Shown in pieces: positions 1 to 8,398 of a stretch of 64,000 nt of DNA. Position 1 is the first letter of the stretch, and every line of letters begins with the position of its first letter. The notes under the pieces are model-generated. The model saw only the letters and a list, made by a program, of their open reading frames with translations. It did no database searches and was not told the DNA's origin. The translations under genes were made by a program, and so were the position numbers. This DNA comes from Acidovorax sp. NCPPB 4044 (GTDB taxonomy: Bacteria; Pseudomonadota; Gammaproteobacteria; Burkholderiales; Burkholderiaceae_C): positions 4,866,001-4,930,000 of the forward strand of contig NZ_JAMCOS010000001.1 in NCBI RefSeq assembly GCF_028069655.1, in the 5' to 3' direction.

Positions 1-262
1 ACGCCCAGAGGCGCAGCTGCACGAGCGCCGCCGGGCCGTGGAAGAGCCCGCTCAGCGCCTGCGACAGCTCCTGCTCGCGCGCGATGCGCCAGAGCAGGGG
101 GTCGTCGGTGGCGGCATCCGTGTCGCGGAAGAAGTCGAACAGCGCGCCGGCCGATTCGCCCAGGCCGCCGGCCGCGGCCAGATCGGCATCGGGCGCGTCG
201 CTCCAGGGGGTGTCCGTGCCGGCCGGCAGGGGCCGGGCGAAGGCGTCGGGGGGCGCCGTCAT
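1..262 (-). CDS. hypothetical protein, partial (3' end off the window)
   Basis: A minus-strand frame opens with ATG at 262, overlapping the rsmE stop codon (ATGA arrangement), and stays open to the window edge, giving 87 codons. The visible protein starts MTAPPDAFARPLP and is rich in Ala, Asp and Gly, with a later amphipathic segment (LLWRIAREQELSQAL). I do not recognise a family. The ATGA overlap suggests translational coupling to rsmE and an operon. The rest of the gene must be seen to judge its function. Confidence 0.6.
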   Translation of the reverse strand, partial: MTAPPDAFARPLPAGTDTPWSDAPDADLAAAGGLGESAGALFDFFRDTDAATDDPLLWRIAREQELSQALSGLFHGPAALVQLRLWA

Positions 263-981
263 CCGCAGGCCAGCAGCGAGAGCGCCGCCACGGAGGCCGT
301 CTCGGCGCGCAGCACGCGCGCGCCCAGGCTGGCGGGCAGGAAGCCCTGCGACAGCGCCAGATCCTCTTCGTGCGGGGCCAGGCCGCCTTCGGGGCCATGC
401 AGCACCTGCACGGCCGGGGCCGCGCCGGCGGCTTCCATCAGGGGCCGGCTGCCGTCCCGCAGCGACAGCACCAGCCGCGTGGCGCCGGGCGCGGAGCCCA
501 GGCGCAGCCAGTCGGCCAGGGCGATGGGCGCGCCCACCAGCGGCACGCGGTTGCGCCCGCATTGCTCGCAGGCGGCCGCGGCGATGGCCTGCCAGTGGGC
601 CTGGCGCTTCGCGGCCCGCTCGCCCGCGAGCTTGAGCACGCTGCGCGCTGCCGCCACGGGCTGGATGCCCGCCACGCCGAGTTCGGTGGCCTTCTCGACC
701 AGCCAGTCCATGCGCTCGTTGGCGGGCATGCCCACGACGAGGTGCACGGCGCGCGGGGCCTCGCGCTCCACGGGGTCGTGCGCGCCCACCTCCACGTCCA
801 CGTCCGAGCGGCCCATGCGTGCAACGGTGGCCGCATATTCGCCGCCGCGCCCGTCGAACAGCGTGATCGCATCGCCGGGCTGCAGGCGCAGCACCTGCAC
901 GTGGCGGGCGGCGGCGGGCGGCAGGGCCAGCGCGGCGCCGCTGGCGAGCGGCGCGGGGCAGTGGAATCGGGGAGTGTTCAC
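259..981 (-). CDS. rsmE: 16S rRNA (uracil1498-N3)-methyltransferase
   Basis: RsmE methylates U1498 of 16S rRNA in assembled 30S subunits using S-adenosylmethionine. The 240-residue product has the usual family length. It shows the SPOUT-fold hallmarks: MDWLVEKATELGV in the middle, EQCGRNRVP, then the cofactor-knot motifs GPEGGL and LGARVLRAETA near the C terminus. The N-terminal PUA-like part (RHVQVLRLQPGD) is also present. The ATG start at 981 is the first in frame and lies just beyond an intergenic repeat. The stop overlaps the start of the next minus-strand gene. In pseudomonads the place downstream of amgK is usually held by murU, so finding rsmE here is a local rearrangement relative to that order. 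Confidence 0.95.
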   Translation of the reverse strand: MNTPRFHCPAPLASGAALALPPAAARHVQVLRLQPGDAITLFDGRGGEYAATVARMGRSDVDVEVGAHDPVEREAPRAVHLVVGMPANERMDWLVEKATELGVAGIQPVAAARSVLKLAGERAAKRQAHWQAIAAAACEQCGRNRVPLVGAPIALADWLRLGSAPGATRLVLSLRDGSRPLMEAAGAAPAVQVLHGPEGGLAPHEEDLALSQGFLPASLGARVLRAETASVAALSLLACG

Positions 982-982
982 T

Positions 983-1031
983 GTTGCTATGTTTTTGATA
1001 GCTGACTATTCAGCAGATACGGCGGCATGGG
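983..1031 (-). repeat. intergenic repeat copy 1 (AATAGTTTGCTAT family)
   Basis: Read on the minus strand this copy runs CATGCCGCCGTATC, then GAATAGTCAGCTATC, then a short A-rich loop and ATAGCAA. It matches the other five copies in the window with a few substitutions. GCTAT and ATAGC can pair around the loop. It begins about 33 bases beyond the amgK stop, in the same orientation as amgK. Confidence 0.8.
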
Positions 1032-1063
1032 CACCAAAACCCTCGCAAAGGTGCCGCCGGCCC

Positions 1064-2182
1064 TCAGACGCGGCCGAAGGCGTAACCCGCCACGGCCTCG
1101 GTGCCCTCGATCGCGTCGATGAGCCGCAGCAGCGGCGTGAGTTCGCGGTAGCGCCCCGCCGTGGCGCGCAGGTAGGCGATGAAGCGCGGCGTGTCGGCGA
1201 GGTAGCGGGGCTTGCCGTCGCGCAGCGTGATCCGCGCGAAGATGCCGGCCACCTTCAGGTGCCGCTGCAGGCCCATCCATTCCACCGCCCGGTAGAACTC
1301 GCCGAAGTCGTTGCCCCAGCCGGAGGCACTGGCGGCGCCGAGAATGCCCGCACGCCGGGCCTTTTCCCAGTAACGCACGGTAATGTCGATGACGAAATCC
1401 TCGTCCCAGCTGATGAAGGCATCGCGCAGCAGGCTGGCGATGTCGTAGGTCACGGGGCCGTACACCGCGTCCTGGAAGTCGAGCACGCCCAGGGGCGCGC
1501 CGGCCGCGCGCGGCACCATGAGGTTGCGCATCATGAAGTCGCGGTGCACGTACACGGAGGGCGCCGAAAGGTTGTTCGCCACGATGGCGTCGAAGGCGCG
1601 CGCGAGCGTCGCCTGCTGCGCATCGGAGAGCTGCACGCCGCGGTGGCGGGCGAGGTACCAGTCGGGGAAGAGGGCCAGCTCGCGGCGCAGCAGGGGTTCG
1701 CCGTAGGCCGGCAGCACACCGGGGCGCGATGCCTGCTGCCATTGCAGCAGCACGTCGGTGGCCTGCAGGTACCACGCGTGGGCGTCGGCGGGCCGCTCGG
1801 GGTCGAGGCGCTCGATCACCGTCTGGGCCCCCAGGTCGGTCAGCAGCATGAAGCCGTGCGCCTCGTCCCAGGCGAGGATCTCCGGCACGCTCAGGCCGGC
1901 CTCGGCCATGAGGCGCTGCACCTGCACGAACGGGCGGCAATCCTCCTTGTCGGGCGGGGCGTCCATGGCGATGCGGCTCGTGCCGTCCGCGGCGTCGATG
2001 CGCAGGTAGCGGCGGAAGCTCGCATCGGCCGATGCCGGGCGCAGGCTGGCGGCCGCCAGGCCGTGCGCGGCTGCCAGGGGCGCGAGCCAGGCCTCGAAGG
2101 CGGCACGGCGGGCGGGGTCGGACCACGCAACGGTGGGGGCGCCGGCATCGTCGGCCGGGCAGGGGGGGCGGGGGTGGCTCAT
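1064..2182 (-). CDS. amgK: cell-wall amino-sugar kinase (AmgK-type phosphotransferase)
   Basis: A 372-residue aminoglycoside-phosphotransferase-fold kinase. The catalytic loop HRDFMMRN fits HxDxxxxN, followed by the metal-binding LDFQDA segment. The family member AmgK phosphorylates N-acetylmuramate and N-acetylglucosamine at the anomeric position for peptidoglycan recycling. The ATG at 2182 begins MSHPRPP. The same frame stays open far upstream, but that part is antisense to lptD and surA and is not coding. Position, divergent from lptD, matches the pseudomonad amgK-murU/lptD arrangement, which supports the name, but murU is not adjacent here. Substrate assignment rests on homology and context. 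Confidence 0.85.
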   Translation of the reverse strand: MSHPRPPCPADDAGAPTVAWSDPARRAAFEAWLAPLAAAHGLAAASLRPASADASFRRYLRIDAADGTSRIAMDAPPDKEDCRPFVQVQRLMAEAGLSVPEILAWDEAHGFMLLTDLGAQTVIERLDPERPADAHAWYLQATDVLLQWQQASRPGVLPAYGEPLLRRELALFPDWYLARHRGVQLSDAQQATLARAFDAIVANNLSAPSVYVHRDFMMRNLMVPRAAGAPLGVLDFQDAVYGPVTYDIASLLRDAFISWDEDFVIDITVRYWEKARRAGILGAASASGWGNDFGEFYRAVEWMGLQRHLKVAGIFARITLRDGKPRYLADTPRFIAYLRATAGRYRELTPLLRLIDAIEGTEAVAGYAFGRV

Positions 2183-2275
2183 GGATAATCCGATTTTACA
2201 AACCCGGCCTGCCCGGACCGGGTGGCCTGCGGCGCCGGCCTTTTCTGGCAAGCGCGCCGCCGACCGGTTGAATCC

Positions 2276-4738
2276 ATGGACCTCTCTTCCTTGCCCGATC
2301 CTCTCCGACCGACGCGTCCCCTCCCGTCCGCCCGCCGCCGCGGCCGCGCCGAACCGCCGATGTTCGAGCGCCGGGCGCTCGCGCGGCTGGCCGCCTGGAT
2401 GCTGTGCGGCGTGCCGCTGGCGGTTCTTGCACAAAGCGAATCCGAACCCGGCGCTCCGGCCGACGCCGCGCCCATGCTGCGTTCCAGCCCGCTGCTGCAG
2501 GAAAAGATTCCCGAGGACGTCCGCCCCAAGCTGCCGATCTTCGTGCGGGGCGACCGGGTCACCGGCCAGCCCGACATCAACGCCACCGTCGAAGGCAACG
2601 CCGAACTGCGGCGCGGCGACACCATCATCCGTGCCGAAAAGCTGGACTATGCGGTGCCCGATGACCTGGCCAAGGCCCGCGGCAACGTGCGCATCAACCG
2701 CGCGGGCAACGTGTACGAAGGCTCGGTGCTCGAGCTGCAGGTGGACGCGTTCAAGGGTTTCTTCGACGACGCCAACTACCGCTTCCTCGTCAATGGCGCG
2801 CACGGCGATGCGCGCCGCGTGGACTTCATCGACCGCGACCGCGCCGTGGTCCACGACGCCACCTACACCACCTGCCAGAAGGACGACGAATCCACCTGGC
2901 AGCCGGCCTGGATCGTGCGCGCGCGCTCCATCCGGATCGACAACGCCGAGCAGGTGGGCACGGCCGAGGGCGGCGTGCTCGAATTCCAGGGCGTGCCCAT
3001 CCTGCCGGTGCCCGGCAGCTTCACCTTCCCGCTCTCGGACAAGCGGAAGTCCGGACTGCTGCCGCCCACCATCGGCATCGACAGCGTGAGCGGCGCCGAG
3101 TATGCGCAGCCCTATTACTGGAACATCGCGCCCAACCGCGATGCCACGATCACGCCCACGGTCATGTCCAAGCGCGGCGTGAACCTGGGCGGCGAGTTCC
3201 GCTACCTGGAGCCGACCTACAGCGGCGAGCTGCGCGGCGACTACATGCCCTCGGACCGCCTGCGCGAACGCGACCGCTGGGGCTACGGCCTGAAGCACCG
3301 CGGCACGATCGACACCGGCATCGGAGGCATCGGCCTGAACGTGGACGTGAGCCGCGTGAGCGACGACAACTACTGGCGCGACTTCACCACGCGCACCAAC
3401 GGCGGCGTCACCCAGCTCACGCAGCGCCTGCTGCCGGCCGATGCGTCGCTCTTCTGGGGCCGCAACGACATGTCGCTCAGCCTGCGCACCCTCAAGTGGC
3501 AGACGCTGCAGGACGTGAACGCCCCCATCGTGCCGCCCTACGACCGCATGCCGCAGCTCCACTGGGGCTACACGCCCTCGGTGCTGCCGAACGGCTTCGA
3601 TGCGAGCGTGGAAGCCGACTACACCAATTTCCATGCCGATCGCGCGCTCACGGGCCAGCCCAACGCGCGCCGCACCTATGCCATGGCGCAGGTCAGCCGG
3701 CCCTTCCTGGCACCGGCCGGGTTCATCACGCCGCGCCTGCAGTTCCATGCCACGCAGTACGACTTCGACAGCGCGCTGCCCGCCAACGGCCGCCGCACGG
3801 CCACGCGTGCGCTGCCCACGTTCAGCGTGGACAGCGGCCTGGTCTTCGAGCGCGATGCGCGGTATTTCGGCCGCAACTTCGTGCAGACGCTCGAACCCCG
3901 GGCGTTCTATACCTACACGCCGTACCGCGACCAGAGCATGATCCCGGTGTACGACACGGCGGCGAACGACTTCAACTTCGCCACCATCTACACCGAGAAC
4001 GGCTACGGCGGCAACGACCGCATCGCCGACAACAACCTGCTGACGCTGGGCGTGACCACGCGCCTGCTGGACCCCGTGGACGGCGGCGAGGCCGCGCGCT
4101 TCGGCATCGCGCAGCGCGTGCGGTTCAGCGACCAGGACGTCGTGCTGCCGGGCGAATCGCCCGTGAGCGAGCGCCTCTCCGATGTGCTGCTGGGCGCGGG
4201 CATCAACTGGACGCGCCAGTGGGGCTTCGACTCCACCGTGCAGTACAACCCCAAGACCGGCCGCTCCATCCGCTCCACCGTGGGCGCGCGCTACAACCCG
4301 AGCGACTACCGCGTCATCAGCGCGGCCTACCGCCTGCAGCGCGGCACCAGCGAGCAGATCGACGTGGGCTGGCAGTGGCCGATCAACGACCTCTGGGGCG
4401 ACAAGGGCCAGAACCTGGGCCCGGGCCGCGGGCAGGGCCCCGGCCGCTGGTACTCGGTGGGCCGCCTCAACTACAGCCTGCAGGACCGCAAGCTCGTGGA
4501 CATGGTCGTCGGCTTCGAATACGACAGCTGCTGCTGGATCGGCCGCGTGGTGCTCGAACGGCTGCAGAGCAGCGTGACCACGGCCAATACGCGGCTGCTG
4601 TTCCAGATCGAGTTCGTGGGCTTCTCGCGCCTCTCGCTGGGCTCCAATCCGCTCACGACGCTGAAGCAGAACATCCCGCGCTACCAGTACCTGCGCGAGC
4701 AGGTCAGCGCGCCGAGCCGCTTCACCAATTACGACTGA
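2276..4738 (+). CDS. lptD: LPS-assembly outer-membrane protein LptD
   Basis: LptD is the outer-membrane beta-barrel that, with the lipoprotein LptE, inserts lipopolysaccharide into the outer leaflet. About 820 residues from 2276. An alternative start at 2360 (MFERRALARL) places a classical signal peptide at the very N terminus, ending at AVLAQ, and may be the true one; neither start has a clear ribosome site. The OstA jellyroll (VEGNAELRRGDT, AEKLDYAVPDD) is followed by a long barrel with alternating aromatic strands. Cysteines seen are one in the jellyroll (TYTTCQKDD) and the adjacent pair DSCCW near the C terminus. The extra N-terminal cysteine that E. coli LptD has after its signal peptide is missing. 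It heads lptD-surA-rsmA. Confidence 0.95.
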   Translation: MDLSSLPDPLRPTRPLPSARRRGRAEPPMFERRALARLAAWMLCGVPLAVLAQSESEPGAPADAAPMLRSSPLLQEKIPEDVRPKLPIFVRGDRVTGQPDINATVEGNAELRRGDTIIRAEKLDYAVPDDLAKARGNVRINRAGNVYEGSVLELQVDAFKGFFDDANYRFLVNGAHGDARRVDFIDRDRAVVHDATYTTCQKDDESTWQPAWIVRARSIRIDNAEQVGTAEGGVLEFQGVPILPVPGSFTFPLSDKRKSGLLPPTIGIDSVSGAEYAQPYYWNIAPNRDATITPTVMSKRGVNLGGEFRYLEPTYSGELRGDYMPSDRLRERDRWGYGLKHRGTIDTGIGGIGLNVDVSRVSDDNYWRDFTTRTNGGVTQLTQRLLPADASLFWGRNDMSLSLRTLKWQTLQDVNAPIVPPYDRMPQLHWGYTPSVLPNGFDASVEADYTNFHADRALTGQPNARRTYAMAQVSRPFLAPAGFITPRLQFHATQYDFDSALPANGRRTATRALPTFSVDSGLVFERDARYFGRNFVQTLEPRAFYTYTPYRDQSMIPVYDTAANDFNFATIYTENGYGGNDRIADNNLLTLGVTTRLLDPVDGGEAARFGIAQRVRFSDQDVVLPGESPVSERLSDVLLGAGINWTRQWGFDSTVQYNPKTGRSIRSTVGARYNPSDYRVISAAYRLQRGTSEQIDVGWQWPINDLWGDKGQNLGPGRGQGPGRWYSVGRLNYSLQDRKLVDMVVGFEYDSCCWIGRVVLERLQSSVTTANTRLLFQIEFVGFSRLSLGSNPLTTLKQNIPRYQYLREQVSAPSRFTNYD

Positions 4739-4783
4739 CCGTCCGTCCGTTCCCGACAACCGCCTCGACATCGACGCTTCCCC

Positions 4784-6220
4784 ATGAACCATCGTGCATT
4801 CACCCTGGGCCTGGCGTGCACCGCCTCGGCCATCGTCTTCCTCGCACCGGCCGTGGCCGGCGCACAGGGCCTGCGCACCCCGGGTGGCTCCGGGCTGTCG
4901 GCGCCCGCCGCCGCGCCGTCGCTGCGCAGCGCGCCCAACATCACGCTGCCGGCCCCCGGGGCCGCATCGCGCGGCACGCCGTCCACGCGGCAGGCCGACT
5001 ACATCGTCGCCGTGGTGAACACCGAGCCGCTTACCAACAACGAAGTGCAGGCCCGGCTTTCGCGCGTGGAGCAGCAATTGGCCACGCAGGGTGGCGAGCG
5101 CCCTTCCCGGCAGGTCCTGGCGCGCGAGGTGATGGAGCGGCTCATCAACGAGAAGATCCAGGTGCAGATGGCCACGGAGAGCGGCATCAAGGTCGATGAC
5201 TACGCCATCGCCCAGGCCGAGCAGTCCGTGGCGCGCCAGAACAATGTGAGCATCGACGAGATGCACCGCCGCCTGGCCGCCGACGGCATCAGCCCCGAAC
5301 GCTTCCGTGCCGAACTGCGCAACCAGTTGCTCGTGCAGCGCCTGCGCGAGCGCGACGTGGAAGGGCGTGTGCGCGTGAGCGACATCGAGGTCGACCAGTA
5401 CATGCGCGAGCAGCAGCAGTCCACCGCGACGGATTTCTCCAAGATCGAACTCAACCTGGGCCACATCCTCATCACCGTTCCGGAAAATGCCACGCCCGAC
5501 GTGGTCGAGCAGCGCCGCCAGCGGGCGCAGCAGGCCGCCGACAAGGTGCGCGGGGGCGAGGATTTCGGCGAAGTCGCCCGCGAGTTCTCGGACGCTGCGG
5601 AGCGCTCCAGCGGCGGCCAGCTGGGCCTGCGCCCTGCCGACCGCTATCCGGAACTGTTCCTGCGTTCCACTCAGCAGTTGCCCGTGGGCGGCATCGCCGG
5701 CCCGGTGCGCTCGCCAGCGGGTTTCCATGTGCTCAAGGTGATCGAACGCTCGCGCGCCGGCATCCCGGTCACGGCCGTGCAGACCCATGCCCGCCACATC
5801 CTGCTGCGCGCCGGCCCGCAGGTGAGCGAGTCCGCCTCCGCGGAACGCCTGGCCGAATACCGCCGCCGCATCGAGGCCGGCCAGGCCGATTTCGCCACGC
5901 TCGCACGCGAGCATTCGCAGGACGGCAGCGCCAAGCAGGGCGGCGATCTGGGCTGGGCCGGCCCGGGCCGCTACGTGCCGGAATTCGAGGAAGTGCTCGA
6001 AACGCTCAAGCCCGGCGAGATCAGCCAGCCCGTGGCCACGCGCTTCGGTGTGCACCTGATCCAGTTGCTGGAGCGCCGCGAGGCCAAGCTCACGCAGCGC
6101 GAGCAACGCGACATGGTGCGCGACACCGTGCGCGAGAAAAAACTCGACGAGGCCTTCGCCACCTGGGCGCAGGAAGCCCGCGCGCGGGCCTACGTGGAAT
6201 ACCGCGACCCGCCGCAATGA
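4784..6220 (+). CDS. surA: periplasmic chaperone and peptidyl-prolyl isomerase SurA
   Basis: A 478-residue SurA: signal peptide ([10 protein letters not shown] to about AVAGAQ), a low-complexity Ala/Pro/Gly linker, the SurA N domain ([13 protein letters not shown]) and two parvulin domains. The parvulin domains show [10 protein letters not shown] with [16 protein letters not shown], and [11 protein letters not shown] with [16 protein letters not shown]. It escorts unfolded outer-membrane proteins such as LptD and porins across the periplasm. It is a little longer than E. coli SurA (428) because of the linker. It starts 45 bases after lptD, and its TGA overlaps the rsmA ATG, so coupling is likely. 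The pdxA gene found between surA and rsmA in some proteobacteria is absent here. Confidence 0.96.
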   Translation: MNHRAFTLGLACTASAIVFLAPAVAGAQGLRTPGGSGLSAPAAAPSLRSAPNITLPAPGAASRGTPSTRQADYIVAVVNTEPLTNNEVQARLSRVEQQLATQGGERPSRQVLAREVMERLINEKIQVQMATESGIKVDDYAIAQAEQSVARQNNVSIDEMHRRLAADGISPERFRAELRNQLLVQRLRERDVEGRVRVSDIEVDQYMREQQQSTATDFSKIELNLGHILITVPENATPDVVEQRRQRAQQAADKVRGGEDFGEVAREFSDAAERSSGGQLGLRPADRYPELFLRSTQQLPVGGIAGPVRSPAGFHVLKVIERSRAGIPVTAVQTHARHILLRAGPQVSESASAERLAEYRRRIEAGQADFATLAREHSQDGSAKQGGDLGWAGPGRYVPEFEEVLETLKPGEISQPVATRFGVHLIQLLERREAKLTQREQRDMVRDTVREKKLDEAFATWAQEARARAYVEYRDPPQ

Positions 6221-6999
6221 AGCCGCACATCCCGCGCAAGCGCTTCGGCCAGCACTTCCTGTCCGACCAGGGGATCATCGATGCCATCGTCCGCGCCATT
6301 GCCCCCGCGCCGGGGCAGCCCATGGTGGAGATCGGCCCCGGGCTTGCGGCGCTGACGCAGCCGCTCGTGGAGCGGCTCGGGCGTTTGACCGTGGTGGAAC
6401 TGGACCGCGACCTTGCGGCCCGCCTGCGCGCGCACGGCCATCTCGACGTGATCGAGTCGGACGTGCTCAAGGTGGACTTTGCCGCCGTGGCAGCGGCGCT
6501 CGGCGCTCCGCGCGTCCGCGTGGTGGGCAACCTGCCCTACAACATCTCCACACCGATCCTGTTCCATCTGCTGGACCATGTGGCGGTGATCGAGGACCAG
6601 CACTTCATGCTGCAGAAGGAGGTCATCGACCGCATGGTGGCCGAGCCCGCCACCGCGGCCTACGGGCGCCTCTCGGTGATGCTGCAGTGGCGCTATGCCA
6701 TGGAGGATGTGCTTTTTGTGCCGCCCGAGAGCTTCGATCCACCGCCCCGGGTGGACAGCGCCGTGGTGCGCATGGTCCCGCTCGAACGGCCGGCGCCGGT
6801 ATCGGTGGAGTTGCTGTCCGAACTGGTGCAGGTGGCTTTCAGCCAGCGGCGCAAGATCCTGAGGCACACGCTGGGCCGCTGGCTCGACGACCGTGGGATC
6901 GGCAGCGGTTTCGACATCCAGCGCCGTGCGGAAGAAGTGCCTGTGCAGGAATACGTCGATCTGGCACTGGCCGCGGCCGGAGCGCAGCCTGCGGCATAG
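6217..6999 (+). CDS. rsmA: 16S rRNA dimethyladenosine transferase RsmA (KsgA)
   Basis: A 260-residue class I methyltransferase that dimethylates A1518 and A1519 in the 3' hairpin of 16S rRNA, a late 30S assembly checkpoint. Motifs: the start [11 protein letters not shown]-binding motif [19 protein letters not shown], the catalytic NLPYNIS (motif IV) and QKEVIDRM. The C-terminal helical domain ends with [11 protein letters not shown]. The ATG overlaps the surA stop by four bases. A GC-rich hairpin begins at its stop codon. Confidence 0.97.
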   Translation: MKPHIPRKRFGQHFLSDQGIIDAIVRAIAPAPGQPMVEIGPGLAALTQPLVERLGRLTVVELDRDLAARLRAHGHLDVIESDVLKVDFAAVAAALGAPRVRVVGNLPYNISTPILFHLLDHVAVIEDQHFMLQKEVIDRMVAEPATAAYGRLSVMLQWRYAMEDVLFVPPESFDPPPRVDSAVVRMVPLERPAPVSVELLSELVQVAFSQRRKILRHTLGRWLDDRGIGSGFDIQRRAEEVPVQEYVDLALAAAGAQPAA

Positions 7000-7033
7000 C
7001 CCCCCATCCCTGGCATGCATGCCAATGGGGGGC
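6999..7033 (+). terminator. GC-rich hairpin just after rsmA (terminator without a T run)
   Basis: GCCCCCCAT at 6999-7007 pairs with ATGGGGGGC at 7025-7033. The loop contains the self-complementary GGCATGCATGCC. No T tract follows, so it may end transcription with Rho, protect the 3' end, or be a binding site. Confidence 0.4.
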
Positions 7034-7086
7034 CTCCTGTCGGAAAACCCTGAGACCTGGCCCTGCTGGGGCCCGAGGCCAAGGTG

Positions 7087-7296
7087 TCAGGCTGCAGCGA
7101 GCCAGTAGCCCGCGTTGAACGGGCTGCTCATGCGCAGCGCCAGGGGCGATACGTCCACGAGCTTGTCGGTGGGCATCTTCTCTGCGCCGGGATCGAGGGT
7201 GATTTCGATGGGCTCCGCGGCGGCTTCGTTAGCCTCGTTCGCCCGTTCTGCCTGGCTGGTGGATGCAGAACGGGCTACAGAAAAGAATAGAAACAC
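7087..7296 (-). CDS. small hypothetical protein downstream of barstar
   Basis: A 69-codon minus-strand frame with a GTG start at 7296, overlapping the last 22 bases of the barstar gene. The product has a hydrophobic start, a Glu/Ala-rich middle and the tail SSPFNAGYWLAAA. I recognise no family. An internal ATG would give only 29 residues. It could be a coupled third gene of the RNase/barstar cluster, the 3' remnant of a lost gene, or not translated. Confidence 0.3.
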   Translation of the reverse strand: MFLFFSVARSASTSQAERANEANEAAAEPIEITLDPGAEKMPTDKLVDVSPLALRMSSPFNAGYWLAAA

Positions 7297-7694
7297 CGGA
7301 ACGGAATTTTGCGTTCCGCCCAGTAATCCGACGCCTCGCGGAAGATGTCCAGCAGCTGCTCGCGCGCTTCCTTGTCGAACTTCACGGTGGTGGGAATCTG
7401 CTCCAGCACCACGATGAAGCCGGGTTGCGGGCCCGATTTATGCAGGGGGTCGGTCATGCAGTCGTACAGCGCATCGAAGTTCTTGCCGAAGTGGGCCGGG
7501 AACATGAACTGGCTGGCGATGAGTTCGAGGACGTCCTGCTTGGTCTGGGCGTGCGCGAGGTTGGCGTACAGGAAATGCTGGCCCAGTGACTGGGCGGAAG
7601 CCTGCAGATCCTGCACACGAAACGCCCGGATCGATTGCACGATGTTCGGGCGCACGCCGCGCAAGGGGTTTTCCTGGTCGTTACGAAGTGGCAT
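7275..7694 (-). CDS. barstar-family ribonuclease inhibitor
   Basis: A 139-residue barstar-fold protein. The conserved run ANLAHAQTKQDVLE, then FPAHFGKNFDALYDCM and the aromatic C-terminal strand are typical. Barstar binds and blocks guanyl-specific RNases in the cytoplasm. It lies 144 bases downstream of a secreted RNase of the barnase/Sa group on the same strand, so it is very probably that enzyme's immunity protein. Start choice: GGAG lies directly against the upstream ATG at 7700 but 6 bases from the ATG at 7694, so 7694 (MPLRNDQ) fits a ribosome site better. Base composition is lower in GC than the flanking housekeeping genes. Confidence 0.88.
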   Translation of the reverse strand: MPLRNDQENPLRGVRPNIVQSIRAFRVQDLQASAQSLGQHFLYANLAHAQTKQDVLELIASQFMFPAHFGKNFDALYDCMTDPLHKSGPQPGFIVVLEQIPTTVKFDKEAREQLLDIFREASDYWAERKIPFRCFYSFL

Positions 7695-7838
7695 TTCCAT
7701 CTCCGCTGCTCTTTCTTTATGTAGTCACCAATGAGGAATATCGTCGGAAACCGCCATGGGCGCGGTTCACTCAGGAAGGGAGTCGGCAGGCCTGCAATCG
7801 TTCAGTGCGGCGTCCCTGCCCGGAGGCACAGGGCGGCG

Positions 7839-8243
7839 TCATTCCACGATCTTCCGAAAACTCGCGTAGTGGTCGCTGGTGTAGTAGCAGGCGTCCGGCG
7901 TACGGGGTGGTCCACCGCAGACGATCCGCCGCGCACCACGGTTGCGCGCACCCGGCGTCCTGACGGTGTATTCCCGGTAATAGCCCCGCTTGTACTGGGG
8001 CAACAGGCGTTCCCGGTTGCCAAAGACCGTGCCGTCCTTGTCGTAGGGAAAGGGCCCGCCTTCGCGGATGAGGCCGAAGGTGGCGCGCCCCTGCGGCGGC
8101 AGCTCGGCCAGAGCGATGGTGTCAATTCCGCCCGGAGACGGAGCGTTCCGGGCTTCTCCCGACGTGGGAGCCAGAACAAACGCGGCACCCAGAGCGCATG
8201 CAATACCTGCCTTGTACGCCCGGATGGCGATGGCCTTCAGCAT
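7839..8243 (-). CDS. secreted guanyl-specific ribonuclease (RNase Sa/barnase type)
   Basis: A 134-residue protein with a signal peptide (MLKAIAIRAYKAG to about TSGEA), then a compact microbial RNase domain. Diagnostic segments are LPPQGRATF, GGPFPYDKDG, NRERLLP, GYYREYTV, GARNRGARR and SDHYASF. The catalytic Glu (REYTV), Arg (RGARR) and His (DHYASF) of the RNase Sa family are all present, so the enzyme should be active. It cleaves RNA after guanosine outside the cytoplasm. The ATG at 8243 has AAAGG eight bases upstream; the preceding in-frame TTG is not needed. The barstar gene follows on the same strand. It could serve nutrition, competition or host interaction; the sequence does not decide. 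Confidence 0.9.
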   Translation of the reverse strand: MLKAIAIRAYKAGIACALGAAFVLAPTSGEARNAPSPGGIDTIALAELPPQGRATFGLIREGGPFPYDKDGTVFGNRERLLPQYKRGYYREYTVRTPGARNRGARRIVCGGPPRTPDACYYTSDHYASFRKIVE

Positions 8244-8265
8244 CAACTACACCTTTCAGAAACTA

Positions 8266-8277
8266 CGGGTTAACCCG
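8266..8277. promoter_or_regulatory. 12-bp palindrome upstream of the RNase gene
   Basis: CGGGTTAACCCG is a perfect palindrome 23 bases before the RNase ATG in an AT-richer stretch. It is a possible operator, but I cannot name a regulator. Confidence 0.3.
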
Positions 8278-8312
8278 AAATTTCGAGCCAGTAGTTTGAC
8301 GGAAAGACCCCC

Positions 8313-8349
8313 AAAAAGCAAGCGCCTGCCCAAGAAATAGGCAGGCGCT
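8313..8349 (-). terminator. intrinsic terminator of maeB
   Basis: On the minus strand the stem AGCGCCTGC pairs with GCAGGCGCT (8341-8349 and 8321-8329) around an 11-base loop and is followed by TGCTTTTTGG. This is a good Rho-independent terminator about 50 bases beyond the maeB stop. Confidence 0.8.
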
Positions 8350-8398
8350 CGCAAGGGTCGCATTCGCTAAAAGTTAGCGCTCGCTGTGGCGCAGGGGT

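Noticed and set aside
2183..6217. Very long open frame on the minus strand opposite lptD and surA, in frame with amgK
   Set aside because: It is antisense to two clear genes. Its His/Ala/Arg-rich composition is the usual product of reading GC-rich codons on the opposite strand.
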